From JBBQER01 sp038320885 (GTDB lineage Bacteria > Actinomycetota > Acidimicrobiia > IMCC26256 > PALSA-610): DNA of 64,000 bases. The notes under the pieces were generated by a model. The model did no database searches. It saw only the letters and a list, made by a program, of their open reading frames with translations, and was not told the origin of the DNA. Where the stretch lies: assembly GCA_038320885.1 (NCBI GenBank), contig JBBQER010000004.1:4096-68095 (forward strand), read 5' to 3'. Positions 9,391-16,574 of this stretch are shown piece after piece. Every line of letters begins with the position of its first letter. The first letter of the stretch is position 1. The translations under genes and the position numbers were made by a program.

Positions 9391-10002
9391 ATGACGCCGT
9401 CGTCGACCCTTGCGAACATCGCGGGCGAGCACAGCGGCACCGTGATGACCTATCCCTGGGCCGTACGACTCGCGGGGTATCTACGGCGACGCGCTTGGTT
9501 GGCGACCCTCAGAGTCCGTCATCCTCGCGCCACGTTCGGAAAGCTCTGCGACATCAGACGCGGCTTCCGACTCACGATGGCGCCCGGTGCGGTCATGCGT
9601 TTCGGACCTGGTTGCTCAGTCGATCGCTCGCTCACCCTCGAGACGAGCGGCACGATCGACGTCGGCGCCCGCACGATAATCGGGCATCACTGCACCATCG
9701 CTGCGCGATCGAGGGTCGAGATCGGCTCCGATTGCTTGATTGCCGAGCTGGTGTCGATCCGCGATCACGATCACTCGGCGGCGCGGACTTCGGTCGCGAC
9801 CAGAGCGCAGGGCGAGGTGGTCGCACCCGTTCGGATTGGGAACAATGTCTGGCTCGGCGCCAAAGTGACGGTGCTCAAAGGCGTGACGATCGGCGATGGC
9901 ACCGTCGTGGGAGCCAATGCCGTGGTGACCGACGATCTCCCGAGCCACTGCGTCGCGGTCGGCATCCCCGCTCGCATCGTGAAGCAGCGACCGCATGGCT
10001 GA
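9391..10002 (+). CDS. Hexapeptide-repeat O-acyltransferase (LbH/maltose acetyltransferase-like)
   Basis: A 203-residue left-handed beta-helix acyltransferase. Hexapeptide turns are visible in 'IDVGARTIIGHHCTIAARSRVEIGSDCLI' and in 'VRIGNNVWLGAKVTVLKGVTIGDGTVVGANAVVT', ending in the typical 'GIPARIVK'. The catalytic His is likely in 'SIRDHDH'. The family transfers acetyl from acetyl-CoA to a sugar hydroxyl, so it probably decorates the polysaccharide. ATG 9391 is chosen; ATG 9445 ('MTYPWAVRLAG') is an alternative. The 3' end overlaps the flippase start by 8 bases. Confidence 0.87.
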   Translation: MTPSSTLANIAGEHSGTVMTYPWAVRLAGYLRRRAWLATLRVRHPRATFGKLCDIRRGFRLTMAPGAVMRFGPGCSVDRSLTLETSGTIDVGARTIIGHHCTIAARSRVEIGSDCLIAELVSIRDHDHSAARTSVATRAQGEVVAPVRIGNNVWLGAKVTVLKGVTIGDGTVVGANAVVTDDLPSHCVAVGIPARIVKQRPHG

Positions 10003-11542
10003 GGCTGAGCTCGATCCGTCGCTGAGCTCGGAGACCCTCGGCAACTCAGCTCGAGTGGCCTCTGCCACGGCATTCAATGCGGTGGTGTCGGGCGCATCGA
10101 CGATCATCGTGGCCCGCGCGCTAGGTACTTCGAAGTTCGGCCTGTACACCTATTGGATCTTCTTGCTGATCCTCATCGCAGGCCTGTCAGACCTCGGAGT
10201 GAACACGAGAGGCACGAACATTCTGGTACGCGCCTGGGCCAGCGGAGAGACAAAAACCGTCGCCGCAGAGATGCGTCGAATGCTGCGATTGAACGTCGCG
10301 AGAGCCCTGATTCTCGGAGTCGGTACGACCGTCGTGTTCCGCGCCCATCCCGCGGCGGCCGCGTTGATCACAACCGCAGTCATGCTTCGCGCCGTAAGCG
10401 CAGTCTTCAGCATCTCGTTGGTTGCGCGGCGTCGGTACCGCGCATTGGCGATGAGCTCCATCGGAACCACAATCGCGCAGAGCATCGCCACGTCGTGGGT
10501 AGCTGTCGCGACCCACGACGCCGCGCTCACCGTCGCAGTCTTCGTCGTGGGACAACTGATCGACGTCGCGGTTGCGTTCGCGCTCGCCCCGTGGCCGCTC
10601 TTGCGGAAAGCCTCCCAGCCTGCAACTCGGCTACAGCGTTTGCAGTTGAGAACGCTGCTCGCGTTCTACTCGCTTGGCCTGTGTCAGCTCGTGATATTCG
10701 GACGGAGTGAGTCTCTCGTTCTCCATCAAACCGATCAAGCCGTTGCCCTCGGCCTGTTTGCGATCGCTACCACACTGGCCGCGCGGGCGACGTTGCTCAC
10801 CGACGCTCTCTACAGCGCGCTGGTCCCGAGTCTCGGTGCCGCCTCGACCCGAGATCACGAGGGCGCCGCGCGCGCCTACTCGACCGCGCTGCGATTCTCG
10901 TCCTTGCTCGTACTCTTGACAGCACTCGTGTTAGGGCCTGCGATCGTCGTCGTCGGTCCGGTGGTCCTGGGCGCGTCGGGCGGAGCGGTACGAGTTGCGA
11001 CTGCCGTCATACTCGGGGGAAGCCTCCTGCAAACGTTCGTCTACCCGCTTACTGCGATCGCGTCGCTCGAGATGCAGCGGAGGGCAGTGGCGTTCCCTGC
11101 GCTCGTCGGTGCTGTGCTCGACATCGGCGCCGCACTTATCCTCATACCCGGCCACGGCCTCTCCGGCGCCGCGGTCGCCTCGCTCATCGGAGCCTTGGGC
11201 TTCGCTTTCGGGTTCTGCACAATCGTGCGGCTCCGCGGACCGACGGTCCAAACGCTGCGTGCACAGTTGCTTCGCGTCATAACCATGATCGCCGCCCTGA
11301 TCGCGGCGGGGATCGCGACGCAGAACGCCTCAGCTGTCATCGCCTTTGCAGCCATATGGGCGACGACGATCACCGTCTACTTCCTGTGCGGCGCCGGCCA
11401 CGGTGTTCTCACCGGGGAGGATCTCACACGTCTTCGAGCCGCAGCGCCGCGGTTGGCGATCCGGGTGCCGCGCGCGGCCCGAGGATACGTCAATCGCGCG
11501 TTGCTCGTCGCTTCAGACGGCGCATTGGTTCCCCCGTCGTGA
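9995..11542 (+). CDS. Polysaccharide flippase, MOP superfamily (Wzx-like)
   Basis: A 515-residue integral membrane protein with about 12-14 hydrophobic segments. Near the N-terminus it has 'ASATAFNAVVSGASTIIVARALGTSKFGLYTYWIF', the first-helix pattern of polysaccharide biosynthesis exporters (PF01943/PF13440). Such proteins flip undecaprenyl-diphosphate-linked repeat units across the inner membrane. The Wzy-like polymerase in the same locus points to a Wzx/Wzy-dependent pathway. It overlaps the acyltransferase by 8 bases and the next glycosyltransferase by GTGA. Confidence 0.88.
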   Translation: MAEAELDPSLSSETLGNSARVASATAFNAVVSGASTIIVARALGTSKFGLYTYWIFLLILIAGLSDLGVNTRGTNILVRAWASGETKTVAAEMRRMLRLNVARALILGVGTTVVFRAHPAAAALITTAVMLRAVSAVFSISLVARRRYRALAMSSIGTTIAQSIATSWVAVATHDAALTVAVFVVGQLIDVAVAFALAPWPLLRKASQPATRLQRLQLRTLLAFYSLGLCQLVIFGRSESLVLHQTDQAVALGLFAIATTLAARATLLTDALYSALVPSLGAASTRDHEGAARAYSTALRFSSLLVLLTALVLGPAIVVVGPVVLGASGGAVRVATAVILGGSLLQTFVYPLTAIASLEMQRRAVAFPALVGAVLDIGAALILIPGHGLSGAAVASLIGALGFAFGFCTIVRLRGPTVQTLRAQLLRVITMIAALIAAGIATQNASAVIAFAAIWATTITVYFLCGAGHGVLTGEDLTRLRAAAPRLAIRVPRAARGYVNRALLVASDGALVPPS

Positions 11543-12714
11543 CCCACGCGGTCGCCCAGTTCGCGAGCGCTTTCTCCCCGCACGTCGGGGGCGTCGAGCA
11601 GGTCGTAGAACAACTCGCTCACCAGCAACTCGCGCTCGGTGACAACCCCCTCGTGATAACCATGCGGTGGCCCAAGGACTTGGCGCAGGCCGAAGTCGTC
11701 CGGGGCATCCCAGTGCGCCGCCACATCTTCCGCTTGCCCGAAAAAGCGATGCGCTCAAAGCTCGCGTATTTCGTCGAGAACCAGCGCGTTCAACGCGCCG
11801 TGGAGCGTCAGCTCAGAGCTCACGCCGCGACGATCATCCACATTCAATGTGTGAGTAGCAACGCGCTGTACGCGATGAGGGCCGCCCGATCCTTGCAGCT
11901 CCCACTCGTCGCCACGCTGCACGGTGAGTTGACTATGGATGCGACTGGTATCTATCAGCGGTCAACGACTCTTCCCAGTCTCCTGCGGCGGTTGATGCTC
12001 GAAGCAGACGCGGTAACCGCCTGCTCGACCCATACGCTCGACCAGGCGCAGCATTTCACCGGGGTCGACACGGGAGCGCGTGGTTCCGTCATTTGCCCCG
12101 GGGTGACGCTCGCGGAATTCGAGACCGCCGAACCGGAGCGACGCGCGCGGCCGTTTCTGCTTGCCGTCGGCAGACACGTTCGGGCCAAAGGCTTCGACGT
12201 TCTCATCGAGGCATATGCCGCGGTCCGGTCCCGCCTGCCCGACGCCCCAGACCTGGTAATAGCAGGAGACGGCGAGGAGCGAGACGCGCTCACTCGACTC
12301 GTCGACGTTCTTCGTTTGCGCGAGAGCATCGAACTCGTCGGAGAGTGCGACCGCGCGCGAACCGCGGGACTGTTCCGCGGCTGTAGTGCCTTCGTGCTTC
12401 CGTCGCGCCATGAGCCGTTGGGCATCGTCAACATGGAAGCGATGGCTGCTTCGAAGCCCGTGATCGCCAGTCGCGTGGGAGGCGTGCCCGAGATCGTCGC
12501 TGACGATGAGACCGGGCTGCTAACCGCGCCAGGCGATCCGGCGGGATTGGCCGACGCGATCCTCCGAGTCATCACGGATCCGATCCTGGCGAAGCGCCTG
12601 GGCGAATCGGGACGCCTTCGCATGACGGCATTCGACTGGCGCGAGGTCTCCGCGCAGTACGACGACGTGTACCGACGCGCGACCGCGAGCGCGGCTCAGC
12701 GCATCGACCAATAG
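11539..12714 (+). CDS. GT4-family glycosyltransferase
   Basis: A 391-residue GT-B enzyme. It starts with GTG 11539, which overlaps the flippase stop as GTGA. It has 'SAFSPHVGGVEQVVEQLAHQQ' (glycine-rich acceptor loop), 'PLVATLHGEL', 'VICPGVTLAEFE', 'FLLAVGRHVRAKGFDVLIEAYA' and the full donor signature 'PSRHEPLGIVNMEAMAASKPVIASRVGGVPEIV'. This is close in pattern to PimB/GtfA-type enzymes. The 3' end overlaps the convergent sulfotransferase by 19 bases. Confidence 0.91.
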   Translation: MTHAVAQFASAFSPHVGGVEQVVEQLAHQQLALGDNPLVITMRWPKDLAQAEVVRGIPVRRHIFRLPEKAMRSKLAYFVENQRVQRAVERQLRAHAATIIHIQCVSSNALYAMRAARSLQLPLVATLHGELTMDATGIYQRSTTLPSLLRRLMLEADAVTACSTHTLDQAQHFTGVDTGARGSVICPGVTLAEFETAEPERRARPFLLAVGRHVRAKGFDVLIEAYAAVRSRLPDAPDLVIAGDGEERDALTRLVDVLRLRESIELVGECDRARTAGLFRGCSAFVLPSRHEPLGIVNMEAMAASKPVIASRVGGVPEIVADDETGLLTAPGDPAGLADAILRVITDPILAKRLGESGRLRMTAFDWREVSAQYDDVYRRATASAAQRIDQ

Positions 12715-13556
12715 TCCGCTCGCCGGCCGACATGTTGCAAGAACCGGGCGCTGTCCTCGGCGATCTGCGCCGTCGCCCACTCCAACGCCACCTGACTCCA
12801 CTCGAAATTCGGCGGCGCGGGTCTGGTGAGTCGATCCGTGAACAGCGATTTCACCGATTGCGGAACGAATCGCTTGAATCGTTCATATCCTGGAATCATT
12901 CGCACAGAGTCAACCGCCGGCCAACGTACACGTTTGCCGACAGATGCGTTCCGGCCGTGTGCGTGGGGAATGTCTATCGACGATAGAGGCGGCAACTCGA
13001 GGAACGAGAGACACTCGGCAACGACACGCGATTCTTCGGCGATGAACTCGTCGAAGAGCTCGATGTGAATTTGCTCGTCCGGAAAGACATTTCGGTACTC
13101 GCTCAACTGACGCCAGTAGAGGCTCGGGTCAACGAGCAACGGCGTCTCGATCAAGGTTCGTTCGAACCCCCGGAACCCGTTGGCAAGGCCGACGGACAAC
13201 AGCTGCACCCACGCAGATTCGATGCGTCGCAACGGATGCCGCACCAGATAGATGATCTTCGCCTGCGGATTGAACTCGTGAAGACGCTGCGCAGTACCTG
13301 GGTAGATTCCGCACATCGAGTAGTAGGTGCTGCCCTCGCCGCGAGCTGCCGCATGTCCGGCTTGCGCGAAAAGATTCCGATACCAGTCTGCTTTGGCGGT
13401 CATGTCTTTTTCGGACTGAAAGAACATCGGCTCCTTTGTCGGGATCACGACCTGCGGGTGGCGATCGAGGAGCGCGCAGAGACGAGTCGTGCCTGCCCTT
13501 TGTGCGCCGATGACGAAGAAGTTCGGTCCGGTCAACGACCGGCCGTCGCTGCTCAT
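12696..13556 (-). CDS. PAPS-dependent carbohydrate sulfotransferase
   Basis: A 286-residue sulfotransferase. The 5'-phosphosulfate loop is at residues 17-24 ('GAQRAGTT'), and the 3'-phosphate-binding segment is at 103-116 ('YLVRHPLRRIESAW') with Arg106 and Ser114. The family moves sulfate from PAPS to a hydroxyl, usually on a sugar. In this locus the likely acceptor is the surface polysaccharide or a glycolipid. Start ATG 13556 lies four bases after the upstream GT2 stop, so it belongs to the same minus-strand operon. No PAPS-synthesis genes are in the window. Confidence 0.88.
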   Translation of the reverse strand: MSSDGRSLTGPNFFVIGAQRAGTTRLCALLDRHPQVVIPTKEPMFFQSEKDMTAKADWYRNLFAQAGHAAARGEGSTYYSMCGIYPGTAQRLHEFNPQAKIIYLVRHPLRRIESAWVQLLSVGLANGFRGFERTLIETPLLVDPSLYWRQLSEYRNVFPDEQIHIELFDEFIAEESRVVAECLSFLELPPLSSIDIPHAHGRNASVGKRVRWPAVDSVRMIPGYERFKRFVPQSVKSLFTDRLTRPAPPNFEWSQVALEWATAQIAEDSARFLQHVGRRADYWSMR

Positions 13557-13560
13557 TGCA

Positions 13561-14469
13561 CTAGTGCCTGCCGATTCCCTCGAGACTGGTCGCCAGGAGC
13601 GGCACCAGCCTCGGGTCGTCGACAAGCGCTCGCAAGCCAAGAGCTACGGCTTTCGGATAGCACCGGCGCACGCGTAGGTCGTGCATCTGGGGCACGAGCA
13701 TCGAGTAGTAGCACCATTCCCTCCAGCGAGCCACGCCGTCTCGATATGCGCGCCGGCACTCCGAGCAATGTCCGTGCGTGCGCTTCGCTCGATCGAGAAC
13801 CGTGGTCCCACTTCGCCACATGCGCCGGTGGTTCTTGGACATCGACGTCGAGTAGTTCCGATAGCCCGCGCGGGCTTCCGGGACCGTCACGAACCCGAAG
13901 CCCGCGGCAGCCATCCGCATCCACATGTCCCAATCTTCGCAACTCTGGAGACCAGCGTCGAAAAGTCCGACCCGGGCAAAAGCGGCCCGGCGCACGAGGT
14001 AGCGGCAGGGCGGACCGACTGCGATGGGATCGAAGAGGGCGTGGAACGGGTGGAATGGAAGATGCGGCGCGTCCACATGGTTCATCGTGCGACCCCGCTC
14101 ATCGATCTCGTCCCAGCTCCCTACAAAAACTGCTCCATGGGGTTCGTTGAGCGCCGCGGCAGTGGACCGTTCCAGCGCGTCCTCCCGGAGAACATCGTCT
14201 GAATCGAGTAGCTGGATCAGTTCACCGCGAGCCGCGAGTACGCCCGCATTGCGAGCCGTCGAGAGTCCTTGATTCTCCTGGCGGAGCAGCACGATGGCGT
14301 CACCGAAATCCGCCGCGACGGCGGCACTGTTGTCCGTCGAACCGTCGTCGATCACGATGATCTCGACGCGGTCGCGCGTTTGGCTCAATGCGCTGTTGAC
14401 CGCGTCGCCGAGAAACGGCGCGTGATTGAAGCAAGGAATAACCACACTCACAAGCGGCGCGACTGCCAC
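13561..14469 (-). CDS. GT2-family glycosyltransferase
   Basis: A 302-residue GT-A enzyme. It shows the classical order 'VSVVIPCFNHAPFLGDAVNSAL', 'EIIVIDDGSTDNS', 'QENQGLSTARNAGVLAARGELIQLLDSDDVL' (DxD) and 'CEDWDMWMRMAAAG' (ED acceptor motif). Start is GTG 14469, eight bases after the preceding GT4 stop. After the catalytic domain, residues 225-300 are Arg- and Cys-rich, with 'HGHCSECRRAYRDG', a short Cys-x2-Cys segment of unknown role. Confidence 0.9.
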   Translation of the reverse strand: MAVAPLVSVVIPCFNHAPFLGDAVNSALSQTRDRVEIIVIDDGSTDNSAAVAADFGDAIVLLRQENQGLSTARNAGVLAARGELIQLLDSDDVLREDALERSTAAALNEPHGAVFVGSWDEIDERGRTMNHVDAPHLPFHPFHALFDPIAVGPPCRYLVRRAAFARVGLFDAGLQSCEDWDMWMRMAAAGFGFVTVPEARAGYRNYSTSMSKNHRRMWRSGTTVLDRAKRTHGHCSECRRAYRDGVARWREWCYYSMLVPQMHDLRVRRCYPKAVALGLRALVDDPRLVPLLATSLEGIGRH

Positions 14470-14477
14470 GGCTGCCC

Positions 14478-15599
14478 TTACAACATCGATGAGGTCTCGG
14501 CGTATGTCGCCGAGCGCATCCGCGCATGGAAGACCGCCTCGGAGTATTTCTCGGCTCGCTTCAACAAGGTTTCGGGAGCGAATGACGTCTGCTGAAACTG
14601 CCGCACCGCTCGTGCGATCGCGGCGCCAGTCGGTTGGTCGAAGAAGACTCCGGTCTCTCCCTCGATGACCGTTTCCAGAAAGCCGCCATACCGCAGCACC
14701 ACCGACGGCTTGCCGAACGCCATAGCCTCAACCGGCGTCAGGCCGAAATCCTCGTACGATGCTGCGAGCAGGGCCTGACCGTGTGCGTACAACCAACGCA
14801 GCTCGCCTTCTCGGACGCCGCCAAGTAATTCGACGTTGCGAGGCAGCATCGACCGCAGGTGCCTATCCATCGGGCCGCGCCCGACTACCACGAGACGCTC
14901 GTGCGGAAGGCTGCCGAAGGCCTCGATGATCGCTTCTACGTTCTTATAGGGAAGCAGCCGCGAAACGCAGAGAAAGAAGCCGTCGGAGAGTCCTTGGATC
15001 GGCTCCTGTGCGCCGTCCGGGGCCACCGTGGTCGGAGGATTGAGAACGTCGGCCCGAATGCCATACGTCGTGTCCACGCGGCGCCGTACGGCGTGAGAGA
15101 TGGCGAGATACGCATCGGCCGAGTGTGCGGCCCGATGGTCCCACCGTCGCAGCGGCTCTCCGACGGTCTGGATCGCCGCGGCAGAGGCCGACACACGCCG
15201 CCCGGTGTACTGCGCTGTCTGGTAGAGCCATCTCGCCGGGTTATAGCAGTACACGACTTTGCGACCTTCGGTCCGCGCGCCGTGCGCCCATCCACTCGAG
15301 CTGCACAGAATCACGTCGGCGTCGATCTCGAGCCGGGAGAACGCCCGGGCGAACAGCGGTAATGCCAGTCGATGGCGACGTCGAAAAGCCCGCACGCGGT
15401 TCAACGCGGTAGTGCGGATGTCGAACTGTGCGAACTCGGGGAACGTCAGATCGGGCTCGTAGAGCGACGTGTAGACCGGAGCATCGGGAAATGCCCGGCA
15501 CATCGACAGAAAGACTCGTTCCGCTCCACCCCGCTGGGTCAGGTAGTCATGAACCAGCGCGACCTTCGGTCGACCCCCGGACGCCGGTGCATTTTCCAC
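14478..15599 (-). CDS. GT4-family glycosyltransferase
   Basis: A GT-B enzyme of about 373 residues, with 'KVALVHDYLTQRGGAERVFLSMCRAFPDAPVYTSLY' at the N-terminus. It has 'VVYCYNPARWLYQ', 'FFLCVSRLLPYKNVEAIIEAF' and 'AASYEDFGLTPVEAMAFGKPSVVLRYGGFLETVIEG', as in mannosyltransferases of EPS loci. The start is uncertain: the frame is open to ATG codons at 15671, 15686 and 15701, but those would run antisense through the first codons of the divergent phosphatase at 15619. GTG 15599 leaves 19 bases between the two and keeps the conserved domain whole, so I prefer it. Confidence 0.87.
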   Translation of the reverse strand: MENAPASGGRPKVALVHDYLTQRGGAERVFLSMCRAFPDAPVYTSLYEPDLTFPEFAQFDIRTTALNRVRAFRRRHRLALPLFARAFSRLEIDADVILCSSSGWAHGARTEGRKVVYCYNPARWLYQTAQYTGRRVSASAAAIQTVGEPLRRWDHRAAHSADAYLAISHAVRRRVDTTYGIRADVLNPPTTVAPDGAQEPIQGLSDGFFLCVSRLLPYKNVEAIIEAFGSLPHERLVVVGRGPMDRHLRSMLPRNVELLGGVREGELRWLYAHGQALLAASYEDFGLTPVEAMAFGKPSVVLRYGGFLETVIEGETGVFFDQPTGAAIARAVRQFQQTSFAPETLLKRAEKYSEAVFHARMRSATYAETSSML

Positions 15600-15618
15600 C
15601 TGCCGTACGATTTGCTCG

Positions 15619-16179
15619 GTGGAGCCACCCGAAGTCGTCGCGACGGTGCTCTTCGTCTGCACCGCCAACATCTGCCGATCACCCATGGCGGCAGCCATCA
15701 TGGAGAATCGGTTGCGCAGGATCGACGCGCCGGCGCACGTGGGTTCCGCCGGTCTGCGAGCGGTCGGCGGGCCGCCAGACGAGCTCGCTCAACAAGCTCT
15801 CGCAGCCCGGGGCTTCGACCGTTACCGACACGAGCCGAACGGAGTTACACCCGAGCTGATCGCTGACGCGACCGTGATCCTTGCGATGGAGCGTGCGCAC
15901 GTTGCCGAGATCGCAATGACCATGCCGAACGCCTTCGCCAAGACCTTCGGCCTCACCGAGATCGTCGCCCTCGGGGCCATTCACGGACCGCGCCGCGACG
16001 AGGAGACCGTGAGCGCCTGGCTGGCCCGCCTGCAGGCGGGCCGACGTCCGGTCGACGTGTTGCAAGCCGATGCGACGTACGACATCGCCGATCCTCACGG
16101 CGGCAGCACTGCCGGCTACGAGCGCTGTGCCAACGAATTGACGCGACTCATCGACGCGCTGATCGTTCTGCTCAATTGA
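15619..16179 (+). CDS. Low-molecular-weight protein tyrosine phosphatase (Wzb/PtpA-like)
   Basis: A 186-residue LMW-PTP. The P-loop C-x5-R is Cys14-Arg20 ('VCTANICRSP') and the general-acid loop is Asp158-Pro159 ('IADPHGG'). In polysaccharide loci such enzymes remove phosphate from the Tyr-rich tail of the Wzc/BY-kinase that controls chain length and export. The partner kinase is not in this window. Start ATG 15619 gives nine residues before the first strand; GTG 15646 is the latest possible start. It is longer than the usual 145-160 residues because of an insertion around residues 115-150. Confidence 0.9.
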   Translation: MEPPEVVATVLFVCTANICRSPMAAAIMENRLRRIDAPAHVGSAGLRAVGGPPDELAQQALAARGFDRYRHEPNGVTPELIADATVILAMERAHVAEIAMTMPNAFAKTFGLTEIVALGAIHGPRRDEETVSAWLARLQAGRRPVDVLQADATYDIADPHGGSTAGYERCANELTRLIDALIVLLN

Positions 16180-16574
16180 ACAGGCGGGACTCGGATTGCT
16201 ACCGATGTGAGTCGCGTTGCTCGATTTTGGACGAGTTGCGGCGATCCTTGCCACGAAACAGTTCCTCCTCCGCTCCACGCGCATGCTCGCACGGCCGTCA
16301 AACGCGAACGGCACATACCTGTTTCGAAAGCACCAAATAGACCTGCGAATGCGTCGCGATTTTCCCAAAACGCCTTGGCGATACCCCGCGAGGCCAAAGC
16401 TTCACCGTCTTGTTACACGGATGAGCGCCGACTGTCAGATCGCTACAAGGTCTTCGACGATCAGTGTTCTCACTCGGCGCCGCTCTTCACACTCCAAACG
16501 GACGTGGAGTTCAGGGTCGCCGCTGATCCGGAGACTAGCGGCACGACCCCCGGGCACGTCTAAGTTGCTAGGAG
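16180..16574. other. Gene-poor spacer between polysaccharide locus and next gene
   Basis: 395 bases with no convincing coding sequence: the frames that are open (for example 16207-16563 plus) have no recognisable motif and poor codon texture. The sequence looks lower in GC than its surroundings (16290-16400 has runs of A/T). It may hold the promoter of the 16575 gene, but I see no clear repeat, hairpin with a T tract, tRNA or attachment-site duplication. Confidence 0.5.
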
